Source: an uncultured Clostridia bacterium (lineage in GTDB: Bacteria; Bacillota; Clostridia; Christensenellales; UBA1242). Taken from it: a stretch of 41,664 nucleotides of DNA. Position numbers and translations under genes: made by a program. Under the pieces are notes generated by a model. It saw only the letters and a list, made by a program, of their open reading frames with translations. It searched no databases and was not told the origin of the DNA. The stretch is taken from NCBI GenBank assembly GCA_934778125.1, contig CAKVOF010000008.1, positions 1 through 41,664 of the forward strand, read 5' to 3'. Positions 17,780 through 26,563 of the stretch are shown here, piece by piece; the first letter of the stretch is position 1, and the number at the start of each line of letters is the position of its first letter.

Positions 17780-20344
17780 TTAACCATCATAATCTCTTAG
17801 ATTTTCATAAGGACCTTTCTTCGCAAATCTTAACACTGGAATGCAAGTTCCTAGTGCCACTGTGCCTATACATAGTAATAAGTTTACAATAAAGTCCATA
17901 ACATTTAAGTTAAACACATTGAATAGTGTTCCAAATTGATTTTGAGCGGCTAGATTTCCTAAGAATGAAATTAACCAAACACCCAAAGATGATAGGGCGA
18001 AAACTATTAAAATCAAAATTGCACCACTGAACAAGAATATTCCTGCGATATCTCTTCCTCTTGCACCAAATGTTCTTAAAACACCAATATCTCTTTTTCT
18101 ATCTGAAATAACTGTGCTGATAAAGAAGTAAACTAACACAACTGCAAACATTGCGAAAAACACGCTTCCAACAACTAAAACTAATTTAAAAACTTCAATG
18201 TTTCTACTAAATTCGTTAATTTTTTCAGAAGTTGTGCTAGTGAAATCAAAGCCTTGTTTTTCCATATTAACTATAACATCTTTTAAAAGTGATTCAGAAG
18301 CGGTTGATCTAACTATCATTCCTGATGTTAGGAAGTTATAGTTCGTGTAGATATTGTTGTAATCTTCATCACTAATTATAAATTTATCTAAAGATGTGAT
18401 TCCTTTAATGTTGTAAAGTTTTTCTTTACTTGTGCCAAATGTTAATTTAACGAGTGTGCTTTCACCACTTTTTAAAATTCTAACATTTGCATCTTGAGCA
18501 GCAGTTGAATACCCGCCCTTTGTTCTTAAGAACTCAGCATCGATTTTCCCTGTTGTAACACTTTCATTAAATAATCCATAGGTATAATAAATATTGTTAA
18601 AGAATGAAACTGGAACTATGATATCTGAAACTGTTTTTCCCCAGCTAACTGTTATTTCACTTGGTTTGCATTCTTTAAATATTCCATCAAGAAAAATTGT
18701 TGCTGTGTTATCTTTTTCTAAAGATGACTTCTTAACAACATTTTGACTTGAGCTATAATTTGTGTATGTTTCACCTTTTGTTCTACTTTCATATTTGGCG
18801 CTAATATCAAAAGCACATGTACTACTATTTGTATCAATCGTATTTGAAATAAATGTAGCATTAACAAACGCAATGGAATAAATGTATCTTAAATTATAGT
18901 TAAACTCATACTCTTTGTAACCACTAGACCTCATATCGCCATTGCCAATTACATATTTTTCATAATTAGTTTTATAAACACCAACAATTTTGATATTTGG
19001 GCTTGAAACGATATTTGATGCAGAAACAGTGACCTCGAAACCATCAGTTCCAATTAATGCTTCGATTGATTCTTTTCTTGCTTTATCTTTAAGTTGTTCT
19101 GCAATGTAATCTGAAACAACCCATTCTTTTTCGTTTACTGGCATTCTTCCATAAACTAATTTTTGACCTAAACATGTTTCTTGAGCGGTAGTATCTTTCT
19201 GAATAACAACATAAGATATGCCTAAACCATCTGCTCTTGATGGGATTTTTATACTTGCACCTTTAAACTCAATTAATTTACTTGATTTAAAAGTTGGATC
19301 TACTCTATCTTCACGATCTAGATAATGCCTTTTAATTCCCTCATACTGCTCATTATCAACGTTCGAGCCATCGGACTTGAGGAATGTTACATAATCCATA
19401 TCGTTTTGAGTAACTGACCTGGCGAGCACGAGTTCGCGATCGAAATTATTCATAACTGAGAATGTGCTGAAAAATATCAGTGCGAGCGTTGCTAAAAACA
19501 CAATCATTGCGATTCTTGCAGGCTTAAAGGCCAAGCTGTTATTAGAAAGTTTAAATAAATTTTTAAATGAAAATCTATGCTTTTGAGTGATAATTTCTTG
19601 AGCCGATTTTGAAAAGGTTACATCAGATAAAGCATCACTAACATTCACTTTTTTCGATTGTTGGTACTCCTTATTGGTTATTTCATCACTAACAATCTCA
19701 CCTTCATCAATTCTAATTATTCTATCAGCAAATTTCTCAATAATTCTTTGGTCGTGAGTAACAGCAATAACCAATCTCTTTTTAGAAATATCTTTCAAAA
19801 TAGACCAAATTTCATCAGCCCTTGAGGCATCAACGTGCCCAGTTGGATCATCTGCTAAGTAAATATAAGGGTCTTTAACCAAAGCTCTCGCAATTCCCAC
19901 TTTTTGCCTTTGCCCCATTGATAATTGAGCTGGTTTTCTATCTCTAAGTGGAGTTAGTTTCAATTTATCTAACACATAATCCATCTGTGTTTGTGTTGGA
20001 TTGTTTCCATTGAAAGCACAACTAACTTTGATATTTTCTTCAATGGTCATACTATTAATTAAGTTAACGTTTTCAAATACAAACCCAACATAGTTATTTC
20101 TGTATCTATCAAGGTCGATATTAGAAACATTTTTAAAACTATAGTTATCGATAATAACATTTCCGCTAGTTGGAGTATCTAGCCCACCAATGATGCTTAG
20201 AAGTGTACTTTTACCAGCACCCGAAAAACCGGAAATAAAAACCATTCCCTTTTCTGGAAATGTTAGATTAACGTTTCTTAATGCAGTAACTCTTTCAATA
20301 CCCTTATTTTCAAATATCTTAGTAACATTCTTTAAAGTTATCAT
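17780..20344 (-). CDS. ABC transporter, ATPase fused to FtsX/MacB-like permease
   Basis: This 854-residue protein combines an N-terminal ATPase (about 1-225) with a permease. Walker A is GFSGAGKS at 39-46, the signature LSMGQ at 141-145 and the D-loop region PTGHVD after 167. Walker B reads IYLADDP: the residue after the Walker B Asp, normally the catalytic Glu, is Asp at 166. One membrane segment near 295-320, a large extracytoplasmic region, and three C-terminal segments (about 735-850) with the SDRKRDIGVLRTFGA coupling motif match the FtsX/MacB fold. Relatives move lipoproteins or peptides, or act in antibiotic resistance and signalling. The frame is open from 20416, but AAGGGG and the promoter fix the ATG at 20344. 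No separate permease gene is adjacent, so it probably works as a homodimer. Confidence 0.87.
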   Translation of the reverse strand: MITLKNVTKIFENKGIERVTALRNVNLTFPEKGMVFISGFSGAGKSTLLSIIGGLDTPTSGNVIIDNYSFKNVSNIDLDRYRNNYVGFVFENVNLINSMTIEENIKVSCAFNGNNPTQTQMDYVLDKLKLTPLRDRKPAQLSMGQRQKVGIARALVKDPYIYLADDPTGHVDASRADEIWSILKDISKKRLVIAVTHDQRIIEKFADRIIRIDEGEIVSDEITNKEYQQSKKVNVSDALSDVTFSKSAQEIITQKHRFSFKNLFKLSNNSLAFKPARIAMIVFLATLALIFFSTFSVMNNFDRELVLARSVTQNDMDYVTFLKSDGSNVDNEQYEGIKRHYLDREDRVDPTFKSSKLIEFKGASIKIPSRADGLGISYVVIQKDTTAQETCLGQKLVYGRMPVNEKEWVVSDYIAEQLKDKARKESIEALIGTDGFEVTVSASNIVSSPNIKIVGVYKTNYEKYVIGNGDMRSSGYKEYEFNYNLRYIYSIAFVNATFISNTIDTNSSTCAFDISAKYESRTKGETYTNYSSSQNVVKKSSLEKDNTATIFLDGIFKECKPSEITVSWGKTVSDIIVPVSFFNNIYYTYGLFNESVTTGKIDAEFLRTKGGYSTAAQDANVRILKSGESTLVKLTFGTSKEKLYNIKGITSLDKFIISDEDYNNIYTNYNFLTSGMIVRSTASESLLKDVIVNMEKQGFDFTSTTSEKINEFSRNIEVFKLVLVVGSVFFAMFAVVLVYFFISTVISDRKRDIGVLRTFGARGRDIAGIFLFSGAILILIVFALSSLGVWLISFLGNLAAQNQFGTLFNVFNLNVMDFIVNLLLCIGTVALGTCIPVLRFAKKGPYENLRDYDG

Positions 20345-20420
20345 TAAGTTTCCCCTTTTCCATTCTCTAAAATAGAAGAAAAATGCTTTTTTCAACATTT
20401 TTCTACATTTTGTCATTTTA

Positions 20421-20449
20421 AGAATACAATATTTTGCCTATTTTGGCAA
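20421..20449 (-). promoter_or_regulatory. Candidate promoter of the ABC-FtsX gene
   Basis: On the minus strand, TTGCCA (20444-20449) is followed after 17 bp by TATTCT (20421-20426). Transcription from about 20414 leaves a 70-base leader before the ATG at 20344 and starts inside the upstream frame extension, arguing against the longer protein. A small hairpin overlaps the -35 region. Confidence 0.55.
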
Positions 20450-20583
20450 ACATTTTTAATAATTATTGTTTATTAATTGTTTTATATTGTTGATTATATG
20501 TTTTTATTATGTGTTTGTTATGGAGATAAATTTATATATTCTTATTTTTTTTTACTTAAACATATTTTATGCGGGTTGAAAGT

Positions 20584-20681
20584 GGGCGGGGGAAAACAGT
20601 GCTACCACGCACTGCCCCTTTTGCGGGGCTTTCGCCCGCGAAAGGGCGCATTTGCCTTTTGGCAAATGCTTTCCCCCGCCC
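20584..20681. repeat. Cloverleaf-like intergenic element C (four arms)
   Basis: A 12-bp closing stem (20584-20595 with 20670-20681) encloses four hairpins: 20597-20602/20609-20614, 20615-20618/20625-20628, 20629-20634/20639-20644 and 20648-20656/20661-20669. GAAA at 20578-20581 and TTTC at 20682-20685 can extend the closing stem past a two-base bulge. It is far more GC-rich than its surroundings. It lies in the 433-bp divergent gap 20345-20777, between the ABC-FtsX promoter and the HD-hydrolase promoter but overlapping neither. Open frames across it are low-complexity artefacts. Confidence 0.85.
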
Positions 20682-20720
20682 TTTCCTCTTATTAAATCTA
20701 CAATAATTATTTAATTCAAT

Positions 20721-20749
20721 TTGACAAATTTAATATAAAACCTTACACT
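20721..20749 (+). promoter_or_regulatory. Candidate promoter of the HD-hydrolase gene
   Basis: A consensus TTGACA at 20721-20726 and TACACT at 20744-20749 are separated by 17 bp. The expected start near 20756 gives a leader of about 22 bases containing AAAAGGA before the ATG. It lies 40 bp past element C. Confidence 0.6.
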
Positions 20750-20777
20750 AAAAACATAACTCAAAAAAGGAAAACGT

Positions 20778-21362
20778 ATGGAAAAAAATTTAAAAGATAA
20801 ATTTATTGAAATATACAAAACGCACATTAAACGAGAGGGTGCTGATGCACTTCTTGAATTTTTGGAAAAAAGCGACTTTTTTAAAGCCCCAGCAAGCACA
20901 AAGTTTCATAGCGCATATGAAGGCGGGCTTTTAGCACATTCTATTAATGCATACAATCGCTTTTTAAAACTTGTTAAAATGGAGTATGGCGAAGACTATT
21001 CAAAAATAATTTCAGATGAGTCGATTGCAATATGCGGATTGCTTCACGATATTTGCAAAGTTAATTATTATAAAGTGGATTATAGAAACGTTAAAGAAAA
21101 TGGCGAGTGGGTATCAAAGCCATATTACACAGTGGAAGACACTCTTCCATATGGCCACGGGGAAAAATCAGTTTATATAATTAGCGGGTTTATGAAACTA
21201 ACCCGCGAAGAAGCAATGATTATAAATTGGCATATGGGGGCTTTCGATAAACGAGTTGCTGGAGGTTCATATTCTATTGCCGATGCTTTTTATAAATACC
21301 CTAATGCTCTTTTATTTCATATTGCCGACCTAGAATGCACATATCTAGATGAAGAAAGATAA
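20778..21362 (+). CDS. HD-domain metal-dependent phosphohydrolase
   Basis: This 194-residue soluble protein has a single HD domain. Visible ligands are the His in GGLLAHS near residue 55, the HD pair in GLLHDICK near 95-100, His residues in YGHGEK and INWHMGAFD, and a final Asp in HIADLECTYLDEE. The arrangement resembles the HD part of YhaM-type 3'-5' exoribonucleases without their OB-fold, and stand-alone HD hydrolases common in Clostridia. The substrate is unknown: nucleotides or RNA ends are the likely options. It has its own promoter and a terminator directly after the stop, so it is monocistronic. Confidence 0.82.
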   Translation: MEKNLKDKFIEIYKTHIKREGADALLEFLEKSDFFKAPASTKFHSAYEGGLLAHSINAYNRFLKLVKMEYGEDYSKIISDESIAICGLLHDICKVNYYKVDYRNVKENGEWVSKPYYTVEDTLPYGHGEKSVYIISGFMKLTREEAMIINWHMGAFDKRVAGGSYSIADAFYKYPNALLFHIADLECTYLDEER

Positions 21363-21391
21363 ATTAAAAGAGTAATTTTAATTCCACACTT

Positions 21392-21429
21392 AAACAAACT
21401 CTATTAATAAATTTGGGTTTGTTTTTTTT
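21392..21429 (+). terminator. Rho-independent terminator
   Basis: AAACAAAC at 21392-21399 pairs with GTTTGTTT at 21417-21424 and runs into a T tract. It ends the HD-hydrolase gene. Confidence 0.7.
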
Positions 21430-21473
21430 AAAATCAATAAGTTTAACTTAACATAAAATGCTAACTCACATAA

Positions 21474-21479
21474 TATAAT
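21474..21479 (+). promoter_or_regulatory. Possible -10 box directly before the ZIP gene
   Basis: TATAAT at 21474-21479 ends five bases before the ATG at 21485, so a transcript from it would start at or in the start codon and be leaderless. No Shine-Dalgarno sequence is visible upstream of this ATG, unlike nearly every other gene here. The -35 match (TTAACA at 21448-21453, 20-bp spacer) is poor. Confidence 0.35.
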
Positions 21480-21484
21480 TTAAT

Positions 21485-22255
21485 ATGATTGAGTTACTAA
21501 TATACTCCGCCGTGGCGGGAGCTGTTGGCACAGGACTCGGCGGATTAATAGGTATAATATTCGGGCAAAAAAGTGAAAGTATTGCAAACGCAGTGCTATC
21601 TTTTGCTGGTGGCGCGATGCTTGGAATGGTGTTTTTTAGTATTATCCCTGAAGCAATGGAACTTGCGAATCCAATGATAGTTTTGCTTGGCGCCGTTTTA
21701 GGAGTCTTACTTATATACATTTTAAATTATGCTATAAATTATAAGTTTAAAGATAAAGGGCAAGCATTGAATATTCGTGTGTGCTTTGCAAATTTAAAGC
21801 CAAACAAAAACAAACATATGCTTAAAACTGGACTAATTATGTTTTTAGCAATTGCTATTCACAACATTCCAGAAGGTATGGCTATTGGAAGCGTGGGAAC
21901 GGTTGAAAAATCCGCTGGGCTTACAATTGCGATTCTTCTTCTTATTCATAATATACCCGAAGGAATGGCTATAACTTTGCCTCTTAGTTTTGGCGGTTAC
22001 AATAAGTTTAAAGCAGTATTAATTTCAGTTCTTGCAGGCTCAGTAACTTTACTTGGCGGACTTATTGGAATTTTCTTAGGCAACATCAACTCCATAATAA
22101 CTGCAACCACATTAGGCTTTGCGGGTGGCGCAATGCTAAATGTTACATTTATGGATATAATTCCCGAAACAATTAAGTCTAATAAAAATACTCAACCTAT
22201 GCTTTATTTAATGCTAGGTCTCGCAGTTATTTATGTTTTAGTTCAATATGTTTAA
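21485..22255 (+). CDS. ZIP-family metal transporter
   Basis: This 256-residue integral membrane protein has about eight hydrophobic segments. It carries two copies of the ZIP metal-path signature: HNIPEGMAIGS near residue 123 and HNIPEGMAITL near 157, in transmembrane helices 4 and 5. Glycine-rich FAGGAML appears twice (near 38 and 218), reflecting the family's internal symmetry. It should import a divalent metal such as zinc or iron across the cytoplasmic membrane. The start lacks a Shine-Dalgarno sequence; no better in-frame start was seen. It is monocistronic, ending at a terminator shared with the convergent GNAT gene. Confidence 0.9.
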   Translation: MIELLIYSAVAGAVGTGLGGLIGIIFGQKSESIANAVLSFAGGAMLGMVFFSIIPEAMELANPMIVLLGAVLGVLLIYILNYAINYKFKDKGQALNIRVCFANLKPNKNKHMLKTGLIMFLAIAIHNIPEGMAIGSVGTVEKSAGLTIAILLLIHNIPEGMAITLPLSFGGYNKFKAVLISVLAGSVTLLGGLIGIFLGNINSIITATTLGFAGGAMLNVTFMDIIPETIKSNKNTQPMLYLMLGLAVIYVLVQYV

Positions 22256-22300
22256 CTAGCAGATTGCATAAAAATGAATAATCTAAGAAAATTTAATATT

Positions 22301-22359
22301 AAAAAACTCCAAACAGTAAAGAGTCTCCCACGAGGCTTACTTCACAATTGGAGTTTTTT
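22301..22359. terminator. Bidirectional terminator with an extended loop
   Basis: Twelve paired bases, 22301-22312 with 22348-22359, begin in six A and end in six T. The 35-base loop holds a weaker inner AGTAA/TTACT pairing. It lies between the convergent ZIP and GNAT genes. Confidence 0.78.
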
Positions 22360-22384
22360 ATTTTTTTATCGTTTTAGTTTGCGG

Positions 22385-23155
22385 TTAACAAGGCTTTCTT
22401 GAATAAATTACACCTCCATAAAATTTCTTAAATGATAATTTTTTATAAATGTTATCAAGATAACCATTTCTTTGAGTTATAACAAAAACTTCATTTATTT
22501 TATTTTGAACTAGCCAATCTAACAAAAACTTTAACGCCTTAAAAGCCCCCGTTCTTCTATACTCATTCAAAAAAATCAAATTGCTAATATACGCAAATTT
22601 ATCTCCAACAATTAATGTGGCAATTCCAAAACTTTTGCCATCTTTTTTTAATAAAAACAATTTAAGATTTTTATTTTTTTCAAAAGCTTTTTTCAAGGCA
22701 TTTGTATATTGCAAAGCGTTAACTTCTTCACAACCATTTCCAGTGGCATAAAAAGCAACGTTATTAATTGCACAAAACTCATTTAAATCTTTTTCACTAA
22801 CTTCAACTAATTCATAGTTCGATGCATTTATTTTATTGAACTTTTCATACAATCTATCTATGTGAGAATTTACCCACCAGTTTTGATTTGCAATCTCAAT
22901 AAAGTTTAAAAATTTGGCAACCTTCTTCAATTTCGCATTATCGGCAAAATATGCTGGTGACGTTCTTTTTTTCGTGAAGTAAGTCACAACCTTATTCACA
23001 TCTTGCTTATTTTTGCAATAATAGGCAATATTGCAAAACGAATCTTTAATATCTTTATTTCTGCAATATGCAATTTTTTCTTCAAACATCGTGGTGAAGT
23101 ATATATTGCTATTAAGATAAAAATTTATTAATTCTTTTCTTTTGTTAAAAAGCAT
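22385..23155 (-). CDS. GNAT-family N-acetyltransferase
   Basis: This 256-residue protein has a GNAT fold in its C-terminal half: a beta strand FAYISNLIFLNEYRRTGAFKAL, with RRTGAF in place of the acetyl-CoA pyrophosphate-binding (R/Q)xxGx(G/A) loop, then LYKKLSF-like NIYKKLSFKKFYGG near the end. The N-terminal 130 residues are less conserved and may form a second degenerate GNAT unit or substrate domain. The acceptor is unknown. GGAGAG before the ATG fixes the start. It is monocistronic and convergent with the ZIP gene. Confidence 0.75.
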   Translation of the reverse strand: MLFNKRKELINFYLNSNIYFTTMFEEKIAYCRNKDIKDSFCNIAYYCKNKQDVNKVVTYFTKKRTSPAYFADNAKLKKVAKFLNFIEIANQNWWVNSHIDRLYEKFNKINASNYELVEVSEKDLNEFCAINNVAFYATGNGCEEVNALQYTNALKKAFEKNKNLKLFLLKKDGKSFGIATLIVGDKFAYISNLIFLNEYRRTGAFKALKFLLDWLVQNKINEVFVITQRNGYLDNIYKKLSFKKFYGGVIYSRKPC

Positions 23156-23309
23156 ATTCTCTCCATAAATCCTAAAATTATTTTAACACAACATGAATAT
23201 ATTTCAAATTAAATATAGGTAATTGTTATAAAAAATATTATTTTTCACACACTAAAACAAAGCAACTTTGGCTTTATTTTTAAAAACATAGGAGTTTCTG
23301 ACAATAAAT

Positions 23310-23870
23310 ATGAGTTTTTTAACAAAAATTAGTTTATACATTAGCGTTTTTATTCCGCTTTACATTTTAATCATTTTAAAAACTCTTATTGATTTAATAT
23401 TTCAAAATATATCTTTTAATATATTAAATTCAACAATGCTAGTTCTTTCATTCTGTTTTATTTCGATTGGACTTATTGGCGTTGTTTCACTTAATAAATC
23501 GTTTTTAAAAAAACAAAAAATAAAAATAATAACTAGCACCAATATCACCGACCAGCATTTTTTAAATTATTTTTCGTTATTTGTTTTATTTGCAATAAGC
23601 TTCGATTTAACAAAGGTCAGTTTTAGTGTGATATATCTAATGGTTCTTATTTTTATTGGAATTGTTTACATAAAAAACGAACTATTTTATATCAACCCAT
23701 TTTTAAATCTAATTGGCTATAGCTTCTATGATATCACATTCACAAGAGCAAGCTCCGATGAAAAAATAAACGGAAAAGTTTTTAGTAAAACAAAAATAAA
23801 CCCCTTCACAAATTATGTTGCAAAGCAAAATAGCAACAATCTATGGTTTATTGAAAATCAGGAGAAATAA
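23310..23870 (+). CDS. Small membrane protein, first gene of the germination operon
   Basis: This 186-residue protein has about four hydrophobic segments (near residues 5-28, 38-60, 85-103 and 106-125) and a polar C-terminus. I do not recognise it; it is not GerAA, GerAB or GerAC. Its stop overlaps the gerAA start by one base, so translation is coupled. GGAG at 23291-23294 is 15 bases before the ATG, longer than usual; an in-frame CTG at 23298 sits too close for a normal start. A fourth small membrane subunit of the germinant receptor is one possibility, but chance linkage cannot be excluded. Confidence 0.7.
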   Translation: MSFLTKISLYISVFIPLYILIILKTLIDLIFQNISFNILNSTMLVLSFCFISIGLIGVVSLNKSFLKKQKIKIITSTNITDQHFLNYFSLFVLFAISFDLTKVSFSVIYLMVLIFIGIVYIKNELFYINPFLNLIGYSFYDITFTRASSDEKINGKVFSKTKINPFTNYVAKQNSNNLWFIENQEK

Positions 23871-25372
23871 TGAACAAAAATTTCTACACATCAAACAAAA
23901 CAAAACTTAATAAAAACGCTATCACCGGTTCACTTCAAGAATTAGTGGAGAAGTTTAACCAAGCCTTTAATTATAGTGAAGACTTAATTATTAAAGATAT
24001 AAATTTAGCAAACAAAAAATCAGCACTAATATATTTAAACGGCTTAAATGATCTTCAATTATTAAACGATAATGTTCTAAAAGCGTGTGCGTTAGTTAAA
24101 AATTTACCATCTGATTTTGATATGCAATATGTTTTAAATAATATTATATATCTATCGGATTCAACTGAAACCAATCAATTTGGCAAAGCGTGCGATGAAA
24201 TTTTAAAAGGAAAAGCAGTTTTTATAGTTGATGGATTAAACACATCACTTATTCTTGGCGTTGAAAAAATCAAAGAGCGCTCAATTGATGAACCACCAAC
24301 AAGCGCTGTTTTGAAAGGTCCTAGAAGTGGATTTGTTGAAAACATAAAAACAAACATTTCCCAAATAAGAAAAATAATATCTTCAAAAGATTTAATAGTT
24401 GAACATTTAAGTGTTGGCAAATACACCCAAACCGATGTGTCAATTGTTTATATTTCTTCAATCGCAGATAATAAAGTTGTTGATGAAGTTAGAAAAAGAA
24501 TTAAAAAAATAAATATTGATGGGATCCTTGATTCTTTTTACGTTTCGCAATTTTTAGAGTATCGCCCAAATAGTATGCTAAAGCAGGTGGGAACTTGCGA
24601 AAAAGCCGATATTGCTTGCGGGAAACTTCTTGAAGGCAGAGTTGGAGTTTTAGTTGATGGCTCACCGATTTTTTTATCTGTTCCATACATCTTGGTTGAA
24701 GATTTACAAAATAGTGATGACTATTATTCCCAACATTCGCGCGCAACATTTTTGCGGGTTTTAAGAATATTTGGTTTGCTTATAACAATTATGCTTCCAG
24801 GTATGTATATTGCTATTGAACTTCATCATTATAAAATAATTCCACTAAAATTTATTGTAACAATTATGAATACAACCCAACAACTGCCCTTATCGCCATT
24901 TGTTGAAATCGTGTTTGTGCTGTTGCTATTTGAAATTTTATATGAAGCAAGTTTAAGAATGCCAAGATACTTGGGGCTTGCACTTAGCATTGTTGGTGCG
25001 CTCATTTTAGGAGACACAGCCACAAAAGCAGGCTTGGTTTCACCACCAGCAGTTATGATAATCGCATTATCTGGTATCACTCTTTACACACTTCCCGATA
25101 TATCACCCCAACTAAGTATAATCAGATTGCTTTTTACTGTGATAGGCGGTTGTATGGGGTTTTTCGGGCTACTTGTGTTACTAATGTTTTTCTTGTTTCA
25201 CCTAAACGACTTTGATAGTTATGGCTCAGCATACCTTGCACCTATCTCACCTATGAAAGCGAGCGACTTAAAAGATATGCTCACAAAATCCGACATTGTG
25301 TTTATGAAAACAAGACCGAAAAGCATTAAAAACAAAAATAAAATAAGGCTTAGAGCCACAATTAATAAATAA
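23870..25372 (+). CDS. gerAA: Spore germination protein, GerAA family
   Basis: This 500-residue protein is the A subunit of a GerA-type nutrient germinant receptor in the inner spore membrane. A soluble N-terminal region (about 1-290) contains the family segment VEHLSVGKYTQTDVSIVYI and the stretch LLEGRVGVLVDGSPIFLSVP. Several membrane helices follow from about 300 to 455, with the signature LPLSPFVEIVFVLLLFEIL and EASLRMP at the start of the second half. Length fits the family. The start overlaps the preceding stop, and GGAGAA lies upstream. gerAB begins 17 bp after the stop. Confidence 0.93.
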   Translation: MNKNFYTSNKTKLNKNAITGSLQELVEKFNQAFNYSEDLIIKDINLANKKSALIYLNGLNDLQLLNDNVLKACALVKNLPSDFDMQYVLNNIIYLSDSTETNQFGKACDEILKGKAVFIVDGLNTSLILGVEKIKERSIDEPPTSAVLKGPRSGFVENIKTNISQIRKIISSKDLIVEHLSVGKYTQTDVSIVYISSIADNKVVDEVRKRIKKINIDGILDSFYVSQFLEYRPNSMLKQVGTCEKADIACGKLLEGRVGVLVDGSPIFLSVPYILVEDLQNSDDYYSQHSRATFLRVLRIFGLLITIMLPGMYIAIELHHYKIIPLKFIVTIMNTTQQLPLSPFVEIVFVLLLFEILYEASLRMPRYLGLALSIVGALILGDTATKAGLVSPPAVMIIALSGITLYTLPDISPQLSIIRLLFTVIGGCMGFFGLLVLLMFFLFHLNDFDSYGSAYLAPISPMKASDLKDMLTKSDIVFMKTRPKSIKNKNKIRLRATINK

Positions 25373-25389
25373 TATTGAAAAGGAAAAGT

Positions 25390-26562
25390 ATGAAACAATT
25401 AACCAGCCGACAAGTTTCCGTGTTAACATTTTTAAGTATCATCAGCATAAAATTAATCGTTTTACCCTCACTTATATGCAAGGTTTCTGGCAATAACGCA
25501 TATCTTGCTTTCATTTTCAACCTAGTTGCTGACTTTTTGTCGTTATTTGCTTACTTTTGGTTTATGAAAAAATATCCTAACCTAACATTTAAAGAAGCGC
25601 TTATTCAAGTATTTGGAAAAGTTGTTTGCAAAATAATATTCGCTTTACTTTTTTTCTATTTTTTCATTAAGGCAATAATAATTTTTAAAGAAATTCAAAA
25701 CTATTTTAATAGAGTTTTATTTGATGATTTTGGTTGGATTAATTATATTATTCCAAGCGTTATCCTTTTGGCTTTTATGGTTTCAAAACCAATTAAAACA
25801 TTTGGAAGAAGCGCTGAGGGTTTATATTATTTTGTGTTGGCGAGCGCTTTTCTTGTTTTGGTAACGTCAAGTTATGAAATAGACTTTGCTTGCATTTTAC
25901 CTTTTATGCAGAACGGAATAAAACCCGTTATGCAAGGGGCGGTTAAATCAACCTTTGCTTTTGGAGATTATTTGTTTCTATTATTATACTTAGGAAATAT
26001 AAAATATAGTAAAAACGGCAAAAAAACAATAATTATATATTCGTTGCTATCAATAGCTCTTATGAGTGCAATCTTTATTGTTTTTATTGGCACTTTTGGT
26101 AAATCTGCAATTAATGAAAACCTTGCACTAAGTGACATTTCATTAAACCTTGCAATTCCGCTAACAGTTGGCAGAATCGATTGGATTAATATTTTAATCT
26201 GGAGTTTTCTATTGTTCTTTCAATGTGCACTCGTTCTTAAAAGCAGTGTCATTTGTTTCGAAGAATTCACATCAATCCATAACAAAATAATAACTATGTG
26301 CAGTATTTTCATTATATATTTAATTATGGTGTCTATTGAAAAGTTATCACTAAGCATAGTTTTGCAATTTGTTACTTCCACTCCTTTTGTTATGTTTGCA
26401 TCGTTTATTCAAATGGGATACCCAGGAATATTAGTTTTGTGTGGAATAATATTGAAGAAAAGAAACTTTAAATCCACAAAAACAAAGTTCGCCCTCACAA
26501 AACCTCTACCTAAACTTGTGCCCATTCAACCAACAAATAATAAACAATTAAAAGGAAATTAA
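25390..26562 (+). CDS. gerAB: Spore germination protein, GerAB family
   Basis: This 390-residue integral membrane protein has about ten hydrophobic helices and matches the GerAB endospore-permease family of the amino acid/polyamine/organocation superfamily. It is the likely germinant-binding subunit. An in-frame TTG at 25375 was rejected because AAAAGGAAA is correctly placed only for the ATG at 25390. It lies between gerAA and gerAC in the canonical A-B-C order; its stop and the gerAC start are two bases apart. Substrate specificity cannot be read from sequence. Confidence 0.9.
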   Translation: MKQLTSRQVSVLTFLSIISIKLIVLPSLICKVSGNNAYLAFIFNLVADFLSLFAYFWFMKKYPNLTFKEALIQVFGKVVCKIIFALLFFYFFIKAIIIFKEIQNYFNRVLFDDFGWINYIIPSVILLAFMVSKPIKTFGRSAEGLYYFVLASAFLVLVTSSYEIDFACILPFMQNGIKPVMQGAVKSTFAFGDYLFLLLYLGNIKYSKNGKKTIIIYSLLSIALMSAIFIVFIGTFGKSAINENLALSDISLNLAIPLTVGRIDWINILIWSFLLFFQCALVLKSSVICFEEFTSIHNKIITMCSIFIIYLIMVSIEKLSLSIVLQFVTSTPFVMFASFIQMGYPGILVLCGIILKKRNFKSTKTKFALTKPLPKLVPIQPTNNKQLKGN

Positions 26563-26563
26563 C

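Noticed and set aside
20345..20416. 24-residue N-terminal extension of the ABC-FtsX protein
   Set aside because: The promoter's expected start site lies inside it, and AAGGGG is correctly spaced for the internal ATG.
20477..20695. Open reading frame of 72 codons across element C
   Set aside because: It reads through the cloverleaf element, has no ribosome binding site, and its peptide is just the translated palindromes.
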